35,003 nt of DNA from a virus: positions 2,367 to 37,369 of the IMG/VR virus record IMGVR_UViG_3300002483_002005. The stretch is one strand, 5' to 3'. A program made the translations under genes and the position numbers. The notes beneath the pieces are model-generated. The model searched no databases and was not told the DNA's origin. It saw only the letters and a program-made list of their open reading frames with translations. Below, piece after piece: positions 29,059 to 35,003 of this stretch; positions within the stretch are counted from its first letter, which is position 1, and every line of letters starts with the position of its first letter.

Positions 29059-29082
29059 TATATCCTCATACAATTATAACAC

Positions 29083-29090
29083 TATTTATA
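29083..29090 (-). promoter_or_regulatory. T4-type late promoter overlapping the dexA stop
   Basis: Exact TATAAATA on the minus strand; the dexA TAA stop falls within it. It reads into the virion-like gene. Confidence 0.75.
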
Positions 29091-29670
29091 GTGCACGTAC
29101 AACAGTTTGCATCCGCATGACATCCAATGAAATATCATGACGAGGATCATGGTGAATAAAAGATTGTGCACAACCATCTGGCATAAACTTGTCGTCAATG
29201 TCTGATCCCCATAACAATCCATCAAGGAAAGATCGAGTATCTCTTACGTTCCACCAAGGATATGGTATTCCCTTATCGCATGAATATAAAAGTTTTTCCA
29301 TAAGAACTGGATCAAACATATTGCCGCGTGTGTATACGCGCCGTATATCCATTCCTTGTGTATATTCTGTGATAAAGTTCCAAAGGTTAGAAATAGATAC
29401 ATCACTCGGTGAAGGCTTGAGTTGCTGTTGAGCCTGCTCTGATTGCTTTCCCCACCATTCTAAGGTAGATTTATCTATTTTTCTGCCAAACTTCTTTACC
29501 TGTTCCTCTACATCAAATTTAATAAAAGCTGTGTCTTCTACTAGGTTATCGTAGTTATAAGGATCTAAAGCATAGTTACTTTCATTGAAACGAAGAATAG
29601 CAAGAGATACTGCAACTCCAGTATATTGATTTCCTAACGTTTCAAAATCGTATATGATACAATCGTCCAT
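29086..29670 (-). CDS. dexA: DexA-type 3'-5' exonuclease, 194 aa
   Basis: IIYDFETLGNQ at the N-terminus gives Asp8 and Glu10 of the DEDD exonuclease set; GNMFDPVLMEKLL carries the second Asp and HDPRHDISLDVMRMQTVV the final H/D pair. T4 DexA (227 aa) removes nucleotides from single-stranded 3' ends and is dispensable. The start overlaps the gp44 stop (TAATG). Its position directly after gp44 differs from T4, where the gene lies elsewhere. Confidence 0.85.
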   Translation of the reverse strand: MDDCIIYDFETLGNQYTGVAVSLAILRFNESNYALDPYNYDNLVEDTAFIKFDVEEQVKKFGRKIDKSTLEWWGKQSEQAQQQLKPSPSDVSISNLWNFITEYTQGMDIRRVYTRGNMFDPVLMEKLLYSCDKGIPYPWWNVRDTRSFLDGLLWGSDIDDKFMPDGCAQSFIHHDPRHDISLDVMRMQTVVRAL

Positions 29671-30608
29671 TATTTAAAATCCACGTTTGCCATGATTTCT
29701 GTCATACATGCTACAACATTTAATTCATGGTCTGCCACAAAGGCATCTTTGTATTGATAGTCTGCAAGGATAAGAACTAATTGTGGAATAGATCGAGGTT
29801 CTATAAATTCATTCATATTATCATATAAGCCACGAAAGATTCCTACAGTATCTTGGTCCATATTGTTTACGACCCAAGACCTCATCTTCTTGAAATTCTT
29901 TTCTTTTAAACTGGTAGAAAGCTCAGCAAACCCAGCTCCGCTAGGATTAATATCACTGCCATCAATACTACTCCCACCAATACTGCTTCGTTGTCCTTCA
30001 TTTATTACTCTCCTCCAGTCCGGTGCGTATTTCATAATTAGATCAGCTACAGCTTTCGAATCATAAGATACGTTTTCTTGGTCTAATATATATACGAAAC
30101 GTTTATAAAATTGAGCTGCAATATCAGCTAGTGCTTTCTTTGACGTATTAAATTCATATACGCCACACCGAGAATGTAGGGGTTCAATAACACGATTCTT
30201 AAAGTTACATGTTAAAATGAAACGGCAATTATTTGCAAACTCTTCCATGAAACCACGAAGAGCTGGCTGTGTTGATTGTGGATTAAGATAGTCAGCCTCA
30301 TCGAGAATGATAACTTTATATCCACCTTGTAAAGATACAGACGAAGCAAATTGTTTTATCTTGCCACGTAGTGTATCGATGTTGCCTTCTTCAGATCCAT
30401 TGATTACTATATAATCGAGATCGAGCTCGTTACACATAGCACGAGCAATTGTAGTCTTACCAAGACCAGCGGTACCAGTAAACAGCATGTTAGGCATGTC
30501 ACCAGTATCAACTATTTTTTGAAATGTATTCTTTAAGTCTGCGGGTAAGATTGTATCGGCCACTTTCCGCGGCCGGTACTTTTCAACCCATAAGAAATCT
30601 TTACTCAT
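29670..30608 (-). CDS. 44: Clamp loader ATPase subunit, T4 gp44, 312 aa
   Basis: An AAA+ protein: KYRPRKVADTILP (start box), Walker A GTAGLGKT (45-52), Walker B ILDEAD (101-106), sensor FILTCNFKNRVIEPLHSRC with the SRC arginine finger. Loads the gp45 clamp on DNA together with gp62. Length is near T4's 319. It has its own early-type promoter in the gap before the small 65-aa gene. Confidence 0.95.
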   Translation of the reverse strand: MSKDFLWVEKYRPRKVADTILPADLKNTFQKIVDTGDMPNMLFTGTAGLGKTTIARAMCNELDLDYIVINGSEEGNIDTLRGKIKQFASSVSLQGGYKVIILDEADYLNPQSTQPALRGFMEEFANNCRFILTCNFKNRVIEPLHSRCGVYEFNTSKKALADIAAQFYKRFVYILDQENVSYDSKAVADLIMKYAPDWRRVINEGQRSSIGGSSIDGSDINPSGAGFAELSTSLKEKNFKKMRSWVVNNMDQDTVGIFRGLYDNMNEFIEPRSIPQLVLILADYQYKDAFVADHELNVVACMTEIMANVDFK

Positions 30609-30635
30609 CTGCTCTCCTCATAATGTAATAATAAT

Positions 30636-30664
30636 ATTTTAAACCAATTTTGAGCAAATGTAAA
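30636..30664 (-). promoter_or_regulatory. Early-type promoter for gp44
   Basis: TTTACA, 17 nt, TAAAAT on the minus strand in the 56-bp gap between the small gene and gp44. Confidence 0.72.
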
Positions 30665-30862
30665 CTATTCAGATTCCGCAGCCTCTTCTTCATCGCGTTG
30701 TTCTACGATTTGTATAAGCTGAATACACTGGTCTCGTAGTGTACCAATAGTACTAAGCTCTTCGCCTTTGAATCCACCACGCTGCGTAATAGCATCAATA
30801 ACTGCTACCGCTGAACGGCTAACTCGGTTACATAGATCATAAACCTGTTCGTGATCTGACAT
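30665..30862 (-). CDS. Small acidic protein, 65 aa
   Basis: AGGAGATTATT precedes its ATG, 12 bp after gp45. The sequence is a helical pair (VYDLCNRVSRSAVAVIDAIT, LSTIGTLRDQCIQLIQIVEQ) with an acidic tail (RDEEEAAESE). No TM segment and no family recognised. Being between gp45 and gp44, it is in the same transcript as the clamp and may interact with it; this is only positional. Confidence 0.7.
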   Translation of the reverse strand: MSDHEQVYDLCNRVSRSAVAVIDAITQRGGFKGEELSTIGTLRDQCIQLIQIVEQRDEEEAAESE

Positions 30863-30874
30863 AATAATCTCCTA

Positions 30875-31555
30875 TTAATCTTTGTAGGTTGAGGACTTTT
30901 CGAGGGCTACCCAATACTTTAAGTCCATATCATCTGAAGTACTGGTGAACTGTGATATAAGCTTCGATGATATTTCCACTTTATAATCAGATGGAATCAT
31001 ACGAAGGTTACTAATATTTAAAATGAATTTAAAGTCTTCTGACTTGTATTCTCCATCAACATCAATAGAGTATGTATTCGATGTACTGTTAGTTGTATCT
31101 ACAACTGTAAGTGTAACTACACCATTTGAACCAGTAATCGATACCTCGCTGTGGCCAAGTGCCGAAGCAGCACGTTTCAGGTTGGCAAGTGTTGTTTGAT
31201 CCAAAGTAAAAGTAACTTCGGGATCTGGCATATTAATTGGTTTACTTGGAGACGTAAGCATTTCTGTATCTGAAAAGAAATACTTAATCTTTGCTCTACC
31301 TGACGTATCACCAATTGTAGCAAATTGATCGTCAAGTTTTAGGTTAGCGGCATCAAATAAATTTACAACCGATAAGAATTCTGGTAGATCGTATATGCCA
31401 AACGTACGATCAAATTCTTCCGGCACAGTTGCCTGAGCAAGAATATTCTTAGCTTCAGACATAGTCATAACAGACTTCCCTGGATGAATCACTAAGTTAG
31501 GATTAATCGAAGAGAAGTTCTTCAAAGTTTGCATAGTAAAGCTGGATAGTTCCAT
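30875..31555 (-). CDS. 45: Sliding clamp, T4 gp45, 226 aa
   Basis: MELSSFTMQTLKNFSSINPNLVIHPG at the start and LPEFLSVVNLFDAANLKLDD match T4 gp45, the trimeric ring that holds gp43 on DNA and that also activates late transcription together with gp55. Length equals T4's 228 almost exactly. I start at the ATG at 31555 with AAAAGGGAA upstream, just after the gp46 stop. The presence of both gp45 and gp55 fits the TATAAATA late promoters seen here. Confidence 0.93.
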   Translation of the reverse strand: MELSSFTMQTLKNFSSINPNLVIHPGKSVMTMSEAKNILAQATVPEEFDRTFGIYDLPEFLSVVNLFDAANLKLDDQFATIGDTSGRAKIKYFFSDTEMLTSPSKPINMPDPEVTFTLDQTTLANLKRAASALGHSEVSITGSNGVVTLTVVDTTNSTSNTYSIDVDGEYKSEDFKFILNISNLRMIPSDYKVEISSKLISQFTSTSDDMDLKYWVALEKSSTYKD

Positions 31556-31557
31556 AA

Positions 31558-33279
31558 TCAATTCCCTTTTAGTTTACTAAAATTTTTCTCTTTGTGAAAC
31601 TCGAGTTTGTTTTCGAACTTCCCTTCAAGAATATCACCTTTATGAGAAATAACAAACACGTTAGTATCGTCATCTAATGTGTGTATTATCTTCATAAGAT
31701 TGTCAACACCTTCATAATCTAAAGATGAATCGAATGTTTCATCCAAAATAAGCAGGTTAGTTGCAACCGAGTTCTTCATCTTGGCTATCATGCGCCAAGT
31801 AAAGAGTAACGCCAGATCGATACGCTGTTTCTCACCCTCGGAAAACGAGTCGTAAGTAAAGGCGTCGCGATGTCTGGATCGAATAGTTTCTGAGAATGCT
31901 TCGTCCAGGTGAAAGGATACGAAGAAATCTAGAACCTGTAAGTATTGATTTACGAGTTTATTTATAACCGGTAAATACTGTTTAATAATTTTTGTTTTAA
32001 TTCCTGTGTCTTTGAGCATTTCTAGTATAACACTATTATAACTCAAAGATTCGTTTAAGTACAATCTTTTTTCAAATAAATCGTCTTTTTTTCCTTTTAA
32101 TAGTTCAAGGTCAGTTTTAGACTTGGCCACATCACCATCGTTGCCGCGTATCTTTGTTATTGCATCATTGATATTTTGTATCTGGCCTTGAAGCCTCACG
32201 ATTTCTCGATTGTTAGAAGATATAGATGCTGTTTTATTTCGTATGTCTTCTGAGGTATTTGTAAGTTGACTTAAAGCATCTTCCACAACAGTTGACTGAT
32301 CACCTACATCGTCTAAAGCTTTTTGTATTTCTGCTGCTTTTGTCTTAGCAGTAGTAAGTTTTGTTGATCGTAGTTCTGAATCAATATCTTGAGAACATGT
32401 TGGACATGTATCATTTTCCTCGTAAAACTTTGTTTCTTTAACGAGTGTAGAAATCTTCTGATTGAACTCAGCTTTGTATTGTAACAATGCTTGTTTCTTA
32501 TCATGATTCTTTTTAAGGTCTTCTTGTAAGCCAATAGAGCTTTGATCAATCTCATCTGACAAAGTAGCATTACTTGTTTGCAATGTTTGTATCTCGTCAT
32601 TGACATCTTTTATTTCAAGTTCTTTACTTTCAATCTGGTCGTTACTAAGACTTTCAACCTCTTTAATATATTTTGATTGTAAGTCAATCTTTTCTTTTGC
32701 GAGTTCTAAATCATATTCTGTAGACTTTATATCTTCTTTGAGTAAACCATTCTTTTCTTTTAGAATAGTATTCATCTTAGAGAATACATTAATATCCAGA
32801 AGATCCTCGATAACATCACGCCTAGCGCCGGCTGCAAGTTGCATGAAGGGAATGAAGGAGGAACTGCCGAGCACGACGATCTGGTGAAAGCTTTTATGAT
32901 TAAGCTTAATGATGTTTTGCTCGAGGATCTTCTGGTACTCTTTGGAATGAGAGGACTGATTTATCATAGTCCCGTCTTTCCAAATCTCGAATATGTTTGG
33001 CCTGATACCACGAACTATTTTATAGTTCGAACCAGACACGTTGAATTGAACTTCAACTAGACAATTCTTATTATTAATCGAATTAAGAAGTTGAGGCTTA
33101 CTAATATTTCTATGTGCTTTACCGAATAACGCAAATGCCAAAGCATCAAGCATGGTCGATTTGCCTGCACCATTGTGGCCTACAACCAATGTAGTTTTTG
33201 AGTCAGTAAAGTCTACTGTGGTAAAAGAGTTTCCTGTAGAAAGGAAATTCTTCCACTTTAAGGTGGTAAATTTAATCAT
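31558..33279 (-). CDS. 46: Recombination nuclease subunit, T4 gp46 (Rad50/SbcC type), 573 aa
   Basis: An SMC-like ATPase: Walker A GHNGAGKST at about residues 34-42, a long coiled coil broken by a zinc hook CPTC near the middle, the ABC signature FSEGEKQRIDLALLF and Walker B NLLILDETFDSSLD, then a His switch (FVISHKG). With gp47 it processes DNA ends for recombination-dependent replication. Length is near T4's 560. ATG overlaps the gp47 stop (ATGA). Confidence 0.95.
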   Translation of the reverse strand: MIKFTTLKWKNFLSTGNSFTTVDFTDSKTTLVVGHNGAGKSTMLDALAFALFGKAHRNISKPQLLNSINNKNCLVEVQFNVSGSNYKIVRGIRPNIFEIWKDGTMINQSSHSKEYQKILEQNIIKLNHKSFHQIVVLGSSSFIPFMQLAAGARRDVIEDLLDINVFSKMNTILKEKNGLLKEDIKSTEYDLELAKEKIDLQSKYIKEVESLSNDQIESKELEIKDVNDEIQTLQTSNATLSDEIDQSSIGLQEDLKKNHDKKQALLQYKAEFNQKISTLVKETKFYEENDTCPTCSQDIDSELRSTKLTTAKTKAAEIQKALDDVGDQSTVVEDALSQLTNTSEDIRNKTASISSNNREIVRLQGQIQNINDAITKIRGNDGDVAKSKTDLELLKGKKDDLFEKRLYLNESLSYNSVILEMLKDTGIKTKIIKQYLPVINKLVNQYLQVLDFFVSFHLDEAFSETIRSRHRDAFTYDSFSEGEKQRIDLALLFTWRMIAKMKNSVATNLLILDETFDSSLDYEGVDNLMKIIHTLDDDTNVFVISHKGDILEGKFENKLEFHKEKNFSKLKGN

Positions 33280-34337
33280 GCTATTTCGAGTGTCTGTGCT
33301 TCCACATATAGATCGTTCATTTCTTTTTTGATACGATCTTTATCCAACTCTGTCTCCACGTTATCAATGTATGTATTAACGAGAGATGTTGTATCTTCAA
33401 GAGATACGTTTTCATCTTCTACGTTACTTCCAATAAATTCTGAAAAATTATCTTGAATTTTGAGTTCATATATTTTCCTATTCTGTATTCTATCAACAAA
33501 TCGGTCGAATGTAAATAGGTCATTTTTATTAATTACTACAATTTTTACAAATTTATTGTCTAGTGATGTAACGTCATAATCTCCGAAATCAGCCACCACA
33601 TCGTCGTAATAGATCCGATGGAACAAAGTATGAGGGTTATGGATAGGAGTAAGGTCACGTGTTGATGTATCCAAGATGTGAAAGTATTTTTTGTCGTGGG
33701 CGTCATTCCAGAAAAACTCCATTTGTGATCCAAGGTAATGGATATTACCTTTATTTGATTTTGTATGATAGTGTCCTGATAACACCATCTCGAATCTATC
33801 GAAGATAGAAGGGTCCATGCCATGCGTGCTTTCAATACCCTTCATCATTTCAAAACCGTCAAGTTCTAAATGAGCACCGAGGATTGGAGCATCACATTTT
33901 TTAATAAATTCTATGTATTCTTTTTCATTCTCAGGATTAATCCATGGAACCATTGCAATCTTAAGTTCATCATATTCTAAGACTGTAGGATTATTTACGA
34001 TATGTACCTCATTCATATAATGTCCAAGTAACTCTTTTAATGAGTTCAAGTCATTTGTATTCTTATAGTACGTATCATGGTTACCACATATAATATCCAT
34101 AGTGATACCATACTCACGTAACTTATGAAGGAACATCTTACGATTACGTGTAAGTGCTTTGAAGTTAATAAACTTACGATTGTCATAGTAATCACCGAGG
34201 TGAAGAATATGTTTTATATTATTTTTTAAGAGATAGGGGAAAAATACTTCATTATAAAATTTGTCTGCATTATCTAAAAAAATATCAGAAGAATTGCGAA
34301 CACCACAATGGGTGTCATTCAATATAGCTATTTTCAT
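33276..34337 (-). CDS. 47: Recombination nuclease subunit, T4 gp47 (Mre11/SbcD type), 353 aa
   Basis: Metallophosphoesterase motifs in order: LNDTHCG (I), HLGDYYDNR (II), CGNHDTY (III), LGAHLELDG (IV) and LSGHYHTK (V). It is the nuclease partner of gp46. Length is nearly that of T4 (339). ATG overlaps the gp55 stop (ATGA), so gp55, gp47 and gp46 are a coupled string behind the promoter at 34955. Confidence 0.95.
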   Translation of the reverse strand: MKIAILNDTHCGVRNSSDIFLDNADKFYNEVFFPYLLKNNIKHILHLGDYYDNRKFINFKALTRNRKMFLHKLREYGITMDIICGNHDTYYKNTNDLNSLKELLGHYMNEVHIVNNPTVLEYDELKIAMVPWINPENEKEYIEFIKKCDAPILGAHLELDGFEMMKGIESTHGMDPSIFDRFEMVLSGHYHTKSNKGNIHYLGSQMEFFWNDAHDKKYFHILDTSTRDLTPIHNPHTLFHRIYYDDVVADFGDYDVTSLDNKFVKIVVINKNDLFTFDRFVDRIQNRKIYELKIQDNFSEFIGSNVEDENVSLEDTTSLVNTYIDNVETELDKDRIKKEMNDLYVEAQTLEIA

Positions 34338-34930
34338 TCATCATCCATAAATGTTTGTAGGTCAGAATCAACACGCATAACTCGTTTCTTACGTGTCTTT
34401 TCTTCTTGTACATATTGACGAAACTCTGTATCACGTTCTTTTACTTTATCAATACGATCTTTGAGTTGATCGACAAATACCTGTACAGCATTATTAGCAG
34501 CTTTATCTTCAACGTCTCCGAACACGTACTGTTCAATACCAGACTGTGATAAGTACTTGAGTTTAATGTCTTGTTGTTTCTTTTCTTTTGCGATACGACG
34601 TAGGAATGCGTACCAAGAAATTTGAGTGAAATACGCGAATGCGTTTGGGTTACCTGATCGTGTAGCAGCTTCAATGTTATAGTTTTCAATAGCCTTTAGA
34701 CAATTCTCAACTGCGTCCATCACCATCTCTTCACGATAAGTGTAACGTATGAAATTAGATTTATGTGATAAGCCTTCGGCAATTTTAAGAAAGCACTGCG
34801 CGATGTAATTAGGAACAACTGGAAGCGTGGATTCTTTTTCTTTTGCTTCCTTCACTACTGTACAATAATCAACAACTGCCTGTGAAAATTCTTTGTTATT
34901 TACGTAGTGAATGCTTTTCTTCTTGGCCAT
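34334..34930 (-). CDS. 55: Late sigma factor, T4 gp55, 198 aa
   Basis: IHYVNNKEFSQAVVDYCT at the start matches the YVNNKEL start of T4 gp55; IAEGLSHKSNFIRYTYREEMVMDAVENCLKAIENYN and NAFAYFTQISWYAFLRRIAKEKK match sigma region 2, which recognises TATAAATA. Directs host RNA polymerase to late promoters together with the clamp. Slightly longer than T4's 185. First gene behind the promoter at the right edge, with GAGGATAT as ribosome binding site. Confidence 0.92.
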   Translation of the reverse strand: MAKKKSIHYVNNKEFSQAVVDYCTVVKEAKEKESTLPVVPNYIAQCFLKIAEGLSHKSNFIRYTYREEMVMDAVENCLKAIENYNIEAATRSGNPNAFAYFTQISWYAFLRRIAKEKKQQDIKLKYLSQSGIEQYVFGDVEDKAANNAVQVFVDQLKDRIDKVKERDTEFRQYVQEEKTRKKRVMRVDSDLQTFMDDE

Positions 34931-34954
34931 AATATATCCTCATTCAATATTTCT

Positions 34955-34983
34955 ATTCTATACTATATTTCAATAAAAGTAAA
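34955..34983 (-). promoter_or_regulatory. Early-type promoter for the gp55-gp47-gp46-gp45 run
   Basis: TTTACT, 17 nt, TAGAAT on the minus strand; the spacer is AT-rich. Lies 25 bp before gp55. Confidence 0.8.
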
Positions 34984-35003
34984 CTAAAAAAATAATTTTT
35001 TTT

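Noticed and set aside
1-35003. CRISPR arrays, insertion sequences, integrase or attachment sites
   Set aside because: No regular direct repeats with spacers, no transposase or integrase motifs and no end repeats were seen.

Overview
The window is part of the genome of a T4-like myovirus, most likely one that infects a marine alphaproteobacterium. The phage assignment rests on the T4 replication core, all on the minus strand: gp55 late sigma factor, gp47/gp46, gp45 clamp, gp44 and gp62 clamp loader, DexA exonuclease, RegA, gp43 DNA polymerase, UvsX and gp41 helicase. T4-type late promoters (TATAAATA) are also present. The host inference rests on a two-piece, circularly permuted tmRNA of alphaproteobacterial style, a pseudoazurin, and DUF1127 and DUF1289 proteins. 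No photosynthesis genes are seen, which argues against a cyanophage.

Layout, read along + coordinates although almost every gene reads right to left. 1-2.7 kb: exported or virion-type proteins of unknown role, with a late promoter, a terminator and operator-like repeats. 2.7-4.5 kb: a small two-TM protein, the split tmRNA with a 63-aa gene lying between its two halves, a DUF3310-like protein, a DUF1289 protein and a SleB-type endolysin. 4.6-5.26 kb: the only plus-strand genes, two small proteins behind a late promoter. 5.26-11.5 kb: a DNA-modification and nucleotide operon containing a C5-cytosine methyltransferase, UDP-glucuronate epimerase, a T4 alpha-glucosyltransferase homologue, a uracil-DNA-glycosylase-like protein, dCMP deaminase, a ThyA-family enzyme with the Asp diagnostic of dCMP hydroxymethylase, a DUF1599 (Nmad1) protein and a GIY-YIG protein. 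11.6-14.4 kb: half of a Na/Pi cotransporter, a MazG-like pyrophosphatase, GAPDH and ThyX. 14.4-17.9 kb: gp41, small unknown genes and UvsX. 17.9-22.75 kb: a sugar cassette with a short UDP-glucose dehydrogenase, a cytidylyltransferase, a PMM-like HAD protein, a cupin, KdsB, a compact ATP-type PEP carboxykinase and KdsA. 22.75-35 kb: an AEP-like primase candidate, gp43, pseudoazurin, small proteins, DUF1127, Hsp20, RegA, gp62, a virion-like protein, DexA, gp44, a small protein, gp45, gp46, gp47 and gp55.

The genes combine into a few coherent programmes. Modified-base synthesis (dCMP hydroxymethylase plus alpha-glucosyltransferase, with a MazG-like enzyme as a possible dCTPase) predicts glucosylated hydroxymethylcytosine DNA. 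KdsA, KdsB and PEPCK suggest that the phage makes CMP-KDO and secures the PEP it needs. Pseudoazurin, GAPDH and the NptA-like protein look like auxiliary metabolic genes for respiration, central carbon and phosphate.

Nine intergenic or gene-end sites share TTTAC(A/T), exactly 17 nt, then a TATAAT-like hexamer, which gives a coherent phage early-promoter set; four TATAAATA sites mark late transcription. The most unusual object is the permuted tmRNA at about 2940-3352, whose 223-nt intervening segment carries a complete gene. All names are from reading motifs by eye; no database search was run.
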